NCBI GenBank assembly: GCA_965205725.1
Contig: OZ242189.1
Location: 310,001 to 374,000, forward strand
DNA from: G965205725 sp965205725
Lineage (GTDB): Bacteria; Pseudomonadota; Gammaproteobacteria; Pseudomonadales; Halieaceae
Length of the DNA stretch: 64,000 nucleotides
Reading direction: 5' to 3'
Of this stretch, positions 38,757-46,924 are shown piece after piece. The notes under the pieces are model-generated. The model was not told where the DNA came from. It saw nothing but the letters and a program-made list of their open reading frames with translations, and ran no database searches. Made by a program: the position numbers and the translations under genes. The stretch's first letter is position 1. Each line of letters starts with the position of its first letter.

Positions 38757-39176
38757 ATGAATTTGAGCATGAGTACTGAGGCGCAGGAATCCTTTTTGTC
38801 GGAGCCCAGGGTAGGCATTTTTTCGTTCAATCAGGGTGGCGATAGTCCCTTGATGACGCCTATGTGGTTTGTCTATGAAGCGGGTAGCGACGAATATTGG
38901 TTTATAACCGATGCAGAGTCCAGAAAGGGGACACTGCTGTTTGCCGGTTCGCCGATTTCGATGCTTGCCCAAAAGGATACAGCACCGCATAAATATGTGT
39001 CGGTGCGCGGCAAAGTCTCGTCGGTCTCTGATGGTGGCTCCTCAGATTGGGAGGCTATGGCGCGACATTACTCTGTATCCGGTTCAAGTGTCGAGGATAC
39101 GGGTGTGGTTAATCCGATAATAGTGCGGGTAAAGATTGATCGCTGGACCAGCTATGATGAGAGTAATAGCGGCTAG
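38757..39176 (+). CDS. Pyridoxamine 5'-phosphate oxidase-fold protein
   Basis: A 139-residue protein of the flavin-reductase-like split-barrel (PNPOx-like/F420-type) group. ATG 38757 follows an excellent CAGGAGGGCGAT site; a longer frame extends upstream into the repeat region and is not supported. Signatures are FLSEPRVGIFSFNQGGDSPLMTPMWFVY, the typical first two strands, and DAESRKGTLLFAGSPISMLAQKD followed by KYVSVRGKVS. Small proteins of this type bind FMN or F420 and have redox or unknown roles. It stands alone after the repeat region. Confidence 0.8.
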   Translation: MNLSMSTEAQESFLSEPRVGIFSFNQGGDSPLMTPMWFVYEAGSDEYWFITDAESRKGTLLFAGSPISMLAQKDTAPHKYVSVRGKVSSVSDGGSSDWEAMARHYSVSGSSVEDTGVVNPIIVRVKIDRWTSYDESNSG

Positions 39177-39245
39177 TGGCTGGGGTTTTATCTGCTGCAA
39201 AGCCCCGGATATTTTCACGGGTGTTCAAGGCGACCTCAGGTGTTC

Positions 39246-39463
39246 TGCTCGCCTTGCTAAACGCCACAGAGGGTGCAGCTATCGCCCGCCAGCGCTTCCG
39301 CCCGATTGTGATTACCTCTGTTACTACATGCGTTGGATTGCTGCCGACTGCCTACGGCATCATGGGCGAAAATTCGTACTTGACTCCCACTTTTGTGAGT
39401 ATGGCCTGGGGTGTCGCTTTCGGCGGTTTGGTCACGTTGGTACTCCTGCCTGTTCTCTATTGA
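39246..39463 (+). pseudogene. C-terminal fragment of an RND (AcrB-type) efflux transporter
   Basis: The frame encodes RQRFRPIVITSVTTCVGLLP followed by TAYGIMGENSYLTPTFVSMA and WGVAFGGLVTLVLLPVLY, the last transmembrane segments of an RND efflux permease, ending in a stop right after the conserved VLLPVLY. Nothing resembling the other roughly 950 residues is present; the sequence upstream becomes unrelated before about 39246. It is the tail of a deleted transporter gene. The frame happens to start by overlapping the previous stop codon. Confidence 0.8.
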
Positions 39464-39554
39464 CCAGGATATTCGCAGCGCTTTTGCCGAATAAATGCCA
39501 GCCACAGCGCTGCCGGGTTAGACCGAAACCAGTCATCCAGAGCCGGGGATGACT

Positions 39555-39628
39555 TTTGCGGCAATAACTTTCGCGGCAATAACTTTCGCGGCAATCGCTT
39601 TCGCGGCAATCGCTTTCGCGGCAATAAT
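39555..39628 (+). repeat. 15-bp tandem repeat, five copies
   Basis: GCGGCAAT recurs at 39558, 39573, 39588, 39603 and 39618 inside the unit TTTCGCGGCAATAAC or its variant ending CGC. It lies in the 272-bp gap between the RND remnant and the next gene; the rest of that gap shows nothing recognisable. Confidence 0.85.
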
Positions 39629-39735
39629 CATGTCTGGCAGTAGCCCGGCCTGAGTATTTGCGCAGCAGCAAATGGTTTGGCGTCTCAATGCAGGCGGGGT
39701 AAACTTCCCGGCATACAGCGAATGGGCCAGGCTTT

Positions 39736-42003
39736 ATGTTGCACTTCACAGGTGGTTTCGCAGCGGCTGCATTGTCAGCGATATTGGCGTTTTATTCTTC
39801 CTTTGCGGCTTCTCACGGTGAAGTCAACGACTATGAGTCAGATGTTGAAGCCATGTATGTCGCTTATTATGGGCGGCCAGGCGACCCGGAGGGGGTGTCT
39901 TTTTGGGCTGAGCAGCTCGCTCAGGCGGCTGGCGATTTTAGCGCGATTATTGAGCAGTTTGGAACTTCCGCCGAGTACACTTCGCGTTTTGGTGGTTTCA
40001 ACAATGCCGAGTTGATCGACAACCTATACCAGCAGCTACTGGGTCGCGCAGTTGATGAGGCGGGTCGGGATTATTATCTGGGTCTGCTTGCGAGCGGTAA
40101 GGCTACCCTGGCTTCGGCGGCTCTGGATATATACAACGGCGTGCGCAACGATGATATTTTGATTGTCGCCAACAAGGTTGCGATTGCCCATGCCTATACG
40201 GATTTAGTTGAGGACAATGGCGCGGCCTATGGCGATGCGGAAATTGTCGAAGCGGTTGTATTGCTGAGCGCGGTTGACAGTGGCTCTGACTCTCTGGAGT
40301 TCGCCCAGGCAGAGCTGGAAGCAATATTTGATGTTAGCGGGTTGTCCGATTGCCGTAATTTTGAAGGGAGCTTTGAGCGCATTCAGTCGATAATTTTTGA
40401 CGGCTATAACTGCACCAACTCTGCCTGCCACGCGGGTGACAACCCGGCAGGTCAGCTCAATCTGGGCGACGACGTAGCGTATCAAAATTTATTCCGAGTC
40501 GAGGCGGCGGCTAACCTGGCCGAACCCAGGCAGTTGATCTATCCCGGAGAGCAGGCTTTAAGTTTCTTATATGCCAAGCTGGACGCGGGTACCCATGGAA
40601 CAGCCTTGCCCGATGGCGGCGGCCTGGCGATGCCTTTTGGCAGCGCTCCATTGACAGAAGATCACCTGGAGGCGATGAGGCTCTGGATTCGCGGCGGCGC
40701 ACCTGAAACTGATGATGTTGATCGTGTGGCGACACTGCTTGGCTGTAGCGTTGGCACTGTGCCTCAGGCAAATAAAATTGACCCGCCCGCTGCGCCGGTG
40801 CGTGGCGAAGGCGTGCAGTTTGTGAGTGGCCCTTGGTCTGTAGAGCCAAATAGCGAAAACGAGGTGTGCTACGCCACTTATTACGACCTTAATCAGGTAG
40901 CGGGCGCGTTACCTGAAGCCGCTTTAATTGATTGTGCCGGTGGTCAGTACACTCAATACGACGGCACCTGCTTTGCCATAAATAGCCAGACTCTGACCCA
41001 GGACCCACAGTCGCATCACAGTATTATTTCTGTTTACACCGGTGCGACACCCGTGACTGATTCCAGTTGGGGCGAATGGCAGTGTTTGAATGGACCCAAT
41101 CAAGGTATGAGTTGCGACCCTGTGCAAATTGGAGTTTCGGTATCCAGCGGCGGCGCCGACTGCGGTGGTAATCTATATGTTTGCGGAACACCGGCGCAGC
41201 GCTCAATTGCCTGTGCAGGTTGGGGGGCAGACGATCATCAGTTTCGGAGTGTTGGCATGGGCGGGGCCCAATCACCTATTTCCGAGAACGACTACTATGA
41301 AGGTGTATACAACATCTTACCCACGAAAGGCGTGATTATCTGGAACTCCCACGCTTTTAATTTATCGGCAGAGCCGACCACGATTGAGCAGTACAACAGT
41401 TTCAGTTTTGCCCCGGCAGATGCGCGCGTTTATCGAAACCGCGGGATATTCGATACCAAAGACCTCTTTGTTGCCAATGTACTGCCCTATGAACAGAGAA
41501 CGTATTGTTCGACGTATACGCTGCCGCAAGGCGCACGGTTGACGGAATTGAGTTCTCATGCCCACCAGCGCGGGGTTTTGTGGCAGACCTGGCTACCGCC
41601 TCAGAACCTGGCGTGTACCGTGGATAGTGGCTGTATTCCCAACCGGGAAACAGCGGATTATGTGAGCCGAATTTACAATGACCCGCTGGTTCAAAAGTAT
41701 GATCCGCCGTTGGAGTATGATTCCAGCGATGCCTCTGAGCGCACGCTGAAATTTTGCCTAAGCTACGATAATGGGGCTGAGTTTCCCGATCTGCTCAAGA
41801 GAAGCTCGGTGTCGGTGGGTAGCACCTGCGATAATAATGCCTATTGCGCAGGGGGTTTGAACCGGGGCGAGTTCTGCGGCAACGACGATAATGTCTGTGG
41901 CGAAGGCGGTGTTTGCGACGCTTGTATCGTCAAAGGTGGCTTCACTACCGAAGACGAAATGTTCCTCCTGCTGGGGAATTACTACGTAGTACCTGTAGAG
42001 TAG
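39736..42003 (+). CDS. Exported fusion: DUF4214 - c-type heme - copper type II monooxygenase-like
   Basis: A 755-residue protein with an N-terminal signal peptide (FAAAALSAILAFYSSFAASHG). Residues about 35-135 form DUF4214 repeats (YVAYYGRPGDPEGVSFWAEQ and LYQQLLGRAVDEAGRDYYL). Residues about 210-335 resemble a planctomycete-type cytochrome c segment with the heme motif C226-x4-C231-H232 and a possible axial Met299 in GGLAMPFGS. The C-terminal part carries every metal ligand pattern of copper type II, ascorbate-dependent monooxygenases (PHM/DBH): H427-H428 in QSHHSIIS, H539 in WNSHAFNL, H608-A-H610 in SSHAHQRG, and M742 in TEDEMFLLL. It also has a Cys-rich stretch before M742. The substrate is unknown. 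The start lacks a good ribosome site. Confidence 0.75.
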   Translation: MLHFTGGFAAAALSAILAFYSSFAASHGEVNDYESDVEAMYVAYYGRPGDPEGVSFWAEQLAQAAGDFSAIIEQFGTSAEYTSRFGGFNNAELIDNLYQQLLGRAVDEAGRDYYLGLLASGKATLASAALDIYNGVRNDDILIVANKVAIAHAYTDLVEDNGAAYGDAEIVEAVVLLSAVDSGSDSLEFAQAELEAIFDVSGLSDCRNFEGSFERIQSIIFDGYNCTNSACHAGDNPAGQLNLGDDVAYQNLFRVEAAANLAEPRQLIYPGEQALSFLYAKLDAGTHGTALPDGGGLAMPFGSAPLTEDHLEAMRLWIRGGAPETDDVDRVATLLGCSVGTVPQANKIDPPAAPVRGEGVQFVSGPWSVEPNSENEVCYATYYDLNQVAGALPEAALIDCAGGQYTQYDGTCFAINSQTLTQDPQSHHSIISVYTGATPVTDSSWGEWQCLNGPNQGMSCDPVQIGVSVSSGGADCGGNLYVCGTPAQRSIACAGWGADDHQFRSVGMGGAQSPISENDYYEGVYNILPTKGVIIWNSHAFNLSAEPTTIEQYNSFSFAPADARVYRNRGIFDTKDLFVANVLPYEQRTYCSTYTLPQGARLTELSSHAHQRGVLWQTWLPPQNLACTVDSGCIPNRETADYVSRIYNDPLVQKYDPPLEYDSSDASERTLKFCLSYDNGAEFPDLLKRSSVSVGSTCDNNAYCAGGLNRGEFCGNDDNVCGEGGVCDACIVKGGFTTEDEMFLLLGNYYVVPVE

Positions 42004-42047
42004 CAGAGTTATACCGCAGAATTGAAAAATATACGGGAACCTAGATT

Positions 42048-42845
42048 TTGAGCAGTGATAAAAAATACGTAGCTATTTTTCTCGAACCGATAGAGAAATC
42101 GCGGTTATACAAGCCGAAGTTTGGCAATGCTTCAAAAGCTGATGGTTATACTTTGCCACAGTTCCATGAACTGTATGGATCGGATCCATTTTATTCTTGG
42201 ATTGGTTTGAACTCAGACCTGATGTATGCCGCTCACAAGGCAGCAGGGGGAATCACATCTGTATATCGTCAAATTGGTATTGGTTGTGAACGATTGTTAA
42301 GGGAAATTATTTTTGATAAAACAGAGTATATAGATCGAGAATTGGCAACGTGGTCATATACAACCAAAACAAAGGCAGGTAAAAACAAGACGCTGTCGCT
42401 TGATGGTCGTTTGGAAGTATCCGAAATAAAGAACAAACAGATAAAGCAGTCTGTTGAGAATTGGATTTTAGCTTATTGTAAAAATCTAAATGAAGTAAAC
42501 CCTCCTAAGAACGGCATCGTTTTTGAAGTCAGGCAAGGGTATAAAAGTAAAGACAGTAAACGACAAAATGCAGACATTGATAATGCGACTGTCGCTTGGG
42601 CTAATGGCTATATGCCTGTCTTCGCCATTTTTTCATCCCAAATAGATTTTGATATTGTTCTGAGATACCAGAACAACAGATGCGGCGTTCTAACGGGCAT
42701 AAACAATGACGACCCTAATCTGTCTTTATTTGCTTTTTGTAAAATAATCCTTGGGTATGACCTTGCTGGTTTTTTTGAAAGGAATAGTCCTGAAATAAAA
42801 AAGTGTGTTGAATCAGTAGTTTCATCTTTGCTGAGTGCCGAATGA
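42048..42845 (+). CDS. Probable type II restriction endonuclease (ApaLI-like candidate)
   Basis: A 265-residue protein starting at TTG 42048 and overlapping the methyltransferase start by 4 bp. The central stretch GIVFEVRQGYKSKDSKRQNA (E160 to K166/K168 region) followed by DIDNATVAWANGYMPVFAIF has an E-x-n-K layout like a nuclease core and resembles, from memory, the ApaLI-type endonuclease family; a profile search would be needed to settle this. Position directly before a DNA methyltransferase inside a mobile cassette makes the endonuclease role likely. Base composition is AT-rich, unlike its neighbours, indicating transfer. I see no membrane segment or signal peptide. Confidence 0.65.
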   Translation: MSSDKKYVAIFLEPIEKSRLYKPKFGNASKADGYTLPQFHELYGSDPFYSWIGLNSDLMYAAHKAAGGITSVYRQIGIGCERLLREIIFDKTEYIDRELATWSYTTKTKAGKNKTLSLDGRLEVSEIKNKQIKQSVENWILAYCKNLNEVNPPKNGIVFEVRQGYKSKDSKRQNADIDNATVAWANGYMPVFAIFSSQIDFDIVLRYQNNRCGVLTGINNDDPNLSLFAFCKIILGYDLAGFFERNSPEIKKCVESVVSSLLSAE

Positions 42846-44065
42846 TGGATGCAAAAGTCTCTCAGCGCTCAGACTATACTTTTAAGTACAATCGAAAACT
42901 CGGTCGTCATGGGTGGCTTAGGCTAACGCCCGCATATTCCGTAAAGTTAGTGAAGGAGTTACTCGAAGGCGATAACAAATCTAAACTTATATTAGATCCG
43001 TTTTCTGGTACGGCAACAACTGGATTGGTTTCAGCAGAATTTGGCAAGCAATCATATCTATATGAAATTAACCCTTTTTTAATCTGGTTTGGTAATACGA
43101 AATGCGCTCAATATTCTGAGTCAGACACCAAAAAAGCATCCTCTGCTGCAAAATCCGCTGTGCACAACCTTTCGTTAAAGGTCACTTCCGATTGTTGGGT
43201 TCCTCCTATTCATAATATTGAACGTTGGTGGTGCGGCTCTACTCTCCTAATTATCGCTGCATTAAGAAAAGAAATTACATTGCTATGTGGAGAGCCAGGA
43301 AATGATGTATCTTCAAACCTAGTTTGGGTGGGTTTTTGTCGACTCGTAATAGAAACATCGTCGGCAGCATTTAATCATGTGTCAATGTCGTTTCAGGATG
43401 GGGTAACAACCTTTGACATTGAGGAAATATCAAACCTATTTATCGACATTATGGAAGCAATTCTTGAGTCTGCTTCCGATAATCCTACTGGCAAAGCAAA
43501 AGTTTTACATTTTGACTCTCGTAAACAAAAAACACCTAAAAAACTTTACGACCATATTATAACTTCTCCTCCATATCCAAACCGTATCAGTTACATACGA
43601 GAACTCCGCCCGTATATGTATTGGACTAAGTTCCTGACAGAAGCGAGACAAGCTGGTGACTTAGATTGGGAGGCAATAGGTGGAACTTGGGGGGTGGCAA
43701 CAAGCAGGTTGAATGACTGGAAACCTATAGCAACTAACTTGCCAATTTCATTGATGGATACAGCTTTAGCAATTCAAGAATCAGATGGCAAAAATGCATT
43801 TCTCATGGCTCAATATGTATTGAAGTATTTTCACGACATGTTTTTGCACTTTCAGAGTTTAAAGAAACAACTAAAAAAAGGCGCAAAAATTAACTATATT
43901 GTCGGCAATTCTACCTTTTTCGGTGTTCCTGTTCATAGTGAAAAACTCTATGAGGATATCCTATATAGTCTAGGGTATACAAATATAGGAAGCCGCATAG
44001 TTAGGAAAAGAAATAGCAAAAAGGAATTGTTTGAATTTGATGTATTTGCAGAGTTTGGTGGATAG
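42842..44065 (+). CDS. Type II DNA methyltransferase (amino-methylating, N4C or N6A)
   Basis: A 407-residue AdoMet-dependent DNA methyltransferase. Motif I (AdoMet binding) is DPFSGTATTG at residues 52-61 with the following acidic strand LYEINP. Motif IV (catalytic) is TSPPYPNR at 241-248. The order motif I before motif IV with about 180 residues between them suggests an alpha- or gamma-class enzyme. The S-P-P-Y form occurs in N4-cytosine and in some N6-adenine enzymes, so the base cannot be fixed. It should protect host DNA from the partner endonuclease. ATG 42842 overlaps the endonuclease stop. The stop at 44063-44065 is directly adjacent to the attC, as is normal for cassettes. Confidence 0.9.
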   Translation: MMDAKVSQRSDYTFKYNRKLGRHGWLRLTPAYSVKLVKELLEGDNKSKLILDPFSGTATTGLVSAEFGKQSYLYEINPFLIWFGNTKCAQYSESDTKKASSAAKSAVHNLSLKVTSDCWVPPIHNIERWWCGSTLLIIAALRKEITLLCGEPGNDVSSNLVWVGFCRLVIETSSAAFNHVSMSFQDGVTTFDIEEISNLFIDIMEAILESASDNPTGKAKVLHFDSRKQKTPKKLYDHIITSPPYPNRISYIRELRPYMYWTKFLTEARQAGDLDWEAIGGTWGVATSRLNDWKPIATNLPISLMDTALAIQESDGKNAFLMAQYVLKYFHDMFLHFQSLKKQLKKGAKINYIVGNSTFFGVPVHSEKLYEDILYSLGYTNIGSRIVRKRNSKKELFEFDVFAEFGG

Positions 44066-44160
44066 CTGCGGTATAACAATCGCGTCAACTCGGACGGTCA
44101 AAAGCGTCGTTCACCATCGCTCACTATGCTTTTGACCGCTGATTACGCGAAGCGTTATTG
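44066..44160 (+). other. attC recombination site (integron cassette)
   Basis: R'' side CTGCGGTATAAC and L'' region CAATCGCGTCAACTCGGAC are followed by CGGTCAAAAGC (44095-44105), a 22-nt loop, then GCTTTTGACCG (44128-44138), a perfect 11-bp inverted repeat, and CTGATTACGCGAAGCGTTAT. Folding gives the usual imperfect hairpin: ATAAC..TCGCGT pairs with ACGCGA..GTTAT and leaves a few unpaired bases on one side, as in attC sites. The crossover G|TT is at 44154/44155 (GTTATTG). The remaining bases to 44346 hold no gene; they are the leader of the next operon. Confidence 0.82.
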
Positions 44161-44346
44161 TCACATCTGGTGTTTCGGCGCATGAGTCAAACGGCGACCG
44201 GGCCAACCGCTTTTACTTCGTGAATGTAATAACCCCCGCGATCACTGTTGCCAGGAGTCTGTTGGGCACAACCGCTGGTAGAACTCTGTTAAGTCTGACA
44301 GACTCCTGAACCTGAACATACTGATGCGTACTGTGAGAGATAATAA

Positions 44347-44808
44347 ATGCGCTACTGGCAAGACCTTGAAAGTGGTCAACACTTTAAGACGGGTGTTATT
44401 CACCTGAGCGATCAGGACATCCTGAAGTTTGCAGCAGAATTTGACCCCCAACCCTACCATCTGGACAGCGCCTCTGCTGAAGAATCAATTTTTGGTGGCT
44501 TATGCGCGAGTGGCTGGCAAGTGTGCGCGTTGCTGAATCGTTTGCTGCTGGACACATTTAAACAGCAGGACATTGCCTTTATTGGCATTCACTCTATTCC
44601 TCAATTGCGCTGGAAAGTCCCTGTTTTTGCCGGTTCATCACTCTCGGCAACCCTGGAAATAACTGACTGTAATACGCTGCCAGGCGATGTCAAAACCGGC
44701 ACTGTGAATTGCGATATAGCCCTGTTCAATCAGGACAAAGTGCTGGCCATGAGCCAACAATGTGTTTTACTCATCGCCCAGCGTCCGCCAGGTGAGACCC
44801 CACAATGA
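44347..44808 (+). CDS. MaoC-like (hot-dog) dehydratase 1
   Basis: A 153-residue single hot-dog protein: MRYWQDLESGQHFKTGVIHL, then ILKFAAEFDPQPYHLDSASA with the Asp/His of R-specific hydratases, and FGGLCASGWQVCALLNRLLL. The final part (LRWKVPVFAGSSLSATLEIT) is the standard last sheet. It probably hydrates or dehydrates an acyl-CoA, perhaps as one half of a heteromeric pair with the gene that follows, which overlaps by 4 bp. Starts at ATG 44347 some 190 bp after the attC. Confidence 0.85.
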   Translation: MRYWQDLESGQHFKTGVIHLSDQDILKFAAEFDPQPYHLDSASAEESIFGGLCASGWQVCALLNRLLLDTFKQQDIAFIGIHSIPQLRWKVPVFAGSSLSATLEITDCNTLPGDVKTGTVNCDIALFNQDKVLAMSQQCVLLIAQRPPGETPQ

Positions 44809-45326
44809 AGCAAAAATATTTTATACGAAATCGCTGGTTCGAAGACTTGCCCATCGGTGAATTTCATGTTCTTGGTTCCCATACGTTCACCGAGGACGAA
44901 ATTATTACCTTTGCTGGAAAGTACGCCCCTCAGACCTACCATACCGACCCCGAGCAGGCTTACGCGACTCTTTATCGGGGCCTGGTCGCATCGGAGTGGC
45001 ATCTCGCCGCGATGTGGATGAAATTAATGGTCGTCTATATGGAACGCTACGCAACGGGTGTGCAGGACGGACGCAGAAATGGCGCGGGAATAGGCATTCA
45101 GGATATGAAGTGGCTCAAACCTGTACGACCTGGACACACGCTAACCTATACCTATGAGATTATTGAGAAGCTCGATTTAGTCGTCCAGGAAAAATGGGGC
45201 GTTATCAGAAGCAGAAACGAAGCGTTTAACCAGAAAAATGAATGCGTTTTCAGCTTTGATGTGGATATTCTGGCAGAACTGAATCCAGACAGCCTGAAAG
45301 ACCAACCCATGGTTAGAGCAGGTTAG
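44805..45326 (+). CDS. MaoC-like (hot-dog) dehydratase 2
   Basis: A 173-residue hot-dog protein: RWFEDLPIGEFHVLGSHTFT, ITFAGKYAPQTYHTDPEQAY, LYRGLVASEWHLAAMWMKLM and IQDMKWLKPVRPGHTLTYTY are the usual landmarks. It begins inside the end of the previous MaoC gene (ATGA), so the two are translationally coupled and may form a heterodimer such as those of steroid side-chain hydratases ChsH1-ChsH2 (comparison only). Its end overlaps the end of the convergent GMC gene by 4 bp. Confidence 0.85.
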   Translation: MKQKYFIRNRWFEDLPIGEFHVLGSHTFTEDEIITFAGKYAPQTYHTDPEQAYATLYRGLVASEWHLAAMWMKLMVVYMERYATGVQDGRRNGAGIGIQDMKWLKPVRPGHTLTYTYEIIEKLDLVVQEKWGVIRSRNEAFNQKNECVFSFDVDILAELNPDSLKDQPMVRAG

Positions 45327-46888
45327 CCTGCATCCAGCAAATGCTCCGCCGTGCGCAAGGCCAACGCATGAATGGTAAACGTCGGGTTTACCGCCCCGCT
45401 GGAGGGGAAAACACTGGGCCCGGCGATATAGAGATTATCCATCTCGTGGCAGCGGCCATAGCTGTCGCAGACCGAGTCTGCTGTATTGGCACCCATGATC
45501 GTGCCGCCCAGAATATGCATGCCGACAGTTGGCCCGTTCCAGGTTTCTGTAGAGCCTGCGGCACTAAAGACAGCTCTACCCTCTTGCACAGCTAAACCCG
45601 CAAGTGCCTGGGTTTTGTCGCCAATGCTGTGCACTGTCGCGGCAAGAGGAATGCCCAGCTTGTCTTTATTGCTGCTGAGGGTGATGCGGTTATCCGCTAA
45701 CGGGATATCTTCGCCAACAAAATTCATCTGGGCAAAGTGGTTGGTCGCTCTTGCCAGGTAAGCCTCCAGTGCCGAGCCGTAAATGTCCGGTCTAACCGTC
45801 GCCAAACCCAGCAAATCATTGGGCTTAACCGCATTGGCTGTCAGCCATTGATAGGAGCCAAAGGCATCCCCTTTATTCTTCTCTGCATAGGCTTCCTGGC
45901 AAAAGAGTTGCCCCCCTGCCGGGCCCAGATAGGGTTGGGTCTCTTCTTCAAAGAGACCGCAGATCACACAGGAGGGGTGCGTCATTAAATAGCGGCCAAC
46001 CAGGTCATTAGTGTTTGACAGGCCATTGGGGTGTTTGTCGCTGCTGGAGTTTAAGAGTATTCGCGTGGTTTGAACAACAAAGGCGCTGAGGACAACCTGT
46101 TCGGCAAATACCTGGTGGGCTTCGCTCGGCCTGTCAAAAAATTCCACGCCTATGGCTTTTTTGCCGCTCGAATCATGCAATACCCGGCTGACCGTTGCCT
46201 CATGCCGGATCTCTGCACCTGCTGCAAATGCTTGAGGCAGGTAAGTCACCAAAGGGTTGGCCAGGGCACCTGTCGGGCAGCCCGCATCACACCAACCATC
46301 GTAAATGCAGGGGGCTCTGCCCTTGTATTCACGGCTGTTTATGGCGAGAGGTGTTGGCGCGAGGGATTGGTTGAGTGCAGTGAAACCTTTTTCAATCACC
46401 TTGCCCTGGGCAAAAACAGGCAGGGCGGGCATGGGGTACGACTTTCCCGATGGGCGCCACTTTTCAGCCCTGGCATCACCACTGATACCAACCTCGGTTT
46501 GAATCTGGTCGTAATAGGGTTGAATATCTTTGTATTCAAAGGCCCAATCCAGCCCAATGCCATATTCAGACTTAATCTTGAAATCATTCTCATGCAGCCG
46601 CAGCCAGACACCGTAATGATGCAAGGCAGTGCCGCCTGTGCCATAACCACAATTAAAGCCATGGCCAATTTTTAAATTGCCTTCTTCCTCAACATGCGCC
46701 CCACCCCATTTAAGGCGGCGAGCAGATATTTGTGAGCTTTCCAGATCAGAGAGTTTGCGCTCAGGCCCGGCTTCAAGGATTAATACAGACTTGCCTGCCT
46801 GCGCCGCTTTAGCGGCAATCACGCTGCCCGCGGCACCTGCGCCAATAACCAGCACATCAAATTTTTCTTTAATGGCGATGGATTGCAT
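45323..46888 (-). CDS. GMC-family FAD oxidoreductase (two-subunit dehydrogenase type)
   Basis: A 521-residue flavoprotein with the ADP-binding VIGAGAAGS (G16-x-G18-xx-G21) and ILEAGPERK at the N-terminus, the Cys-rich insertion APCIYDGWCDAGCPTGALAN, and the C-terminal VGMHILGGTIMG, YIAGPSVFPSSGAVNPTFTI with the conserved Asn. The Cys motif and the small-subunit gene just upstream (37 bp) point to the gluconate/sorbitol/FAD-glucose dehydrogenase type, in which the small partner carries the Tat signal and both are exported folded. It oxidises an alcohol or a steroid/terpenoid hydroxyl; the substrate cannot be read. Last gene of a four-gene minus-strand operon. Confidence 0.88.
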   Translation of the reverse strand: MQSIAIKEKFDVLVIGAGAAGSVIAAKAAQAGKSVLILEAGPERKLSDLESSQISARRLKWGGAHVEEEGNLKIGHGFNCGYGTGGTALHHYGVWLRLHENDFKIKSEYGIGLDWAFEYKDIQPYYDQIQTEVGISGDARAEKWRPSGKSYPMPALPVFAQGKVIEKGFTALNQSLAPTPLAINSREYKGRAPCIYDGWCDAGCPTGALANPLVTYLPQAFAAGAEIRHEATVSRVLHDSSGKKAIGVEFFDRPSEAHQVFAEQVVLSAFVVQTTRILLNSSSDKHPNGLSNTNDLVGRYLMTHPSCVICGLFEEETQPYLGPAGGQLFCQEAYAEKNKGDAFGSYQWLTANAVKPNDLLGLATVRPDIYGSALEAYLARATNHFAQMNFVGEDIPLADNRITLSSNKDKLGIPLAATVHSIGDKTQALAGLAVQEGRAVFSAAGSTETWNGPTVGMHILGGTIMGANTADSVCDSYGRCHEMDNLYIAGPSVFPSSGAVNPTFTIHALALRTAEHLLDAG

Positions 46889-46924
46889 AAGGGTAAACCC
46901 TGTTTTGACTGAGGCTGATTGCGA

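Larger units (their letters stand above)
42009..44154 (+). mobile_element. Integron gene cassette carrying a restriction-modification pair
   Basis: The left boundary is G|TTATACCGCAG (cut after 42008), 5 bp after the stop of the preceding gene. The right end is an attC whose 5' side reads CTGCGGTATAAC (44066-44077), the exact 12-base complement of GTTATACCGCAG. This is what is expected of a cassette, because the first bases of a cassette pair with its own attC R'' side in the circular form. The cassette is 2146 bp, AT-rich compared with both flanks, and holds two coupled genes. No integrase and no second cassette are seen, so it probably sits at a secondary site. Confidence 0.8.

Noticed and set aside
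39432..39749. Minus-strand frame with RESDCRESDCRESYC-like pentapeptide repeats
   Set aside because: It is simply the translation of the 15-bp DNA microrepeat.
44128..44139. Link between the attC and the 438-bp repeats through the shared TTTTGACCGCTG
   Set aside because: Only 12 bases match and the 438-bp units have none of the other attC parts; most likely coincidence.
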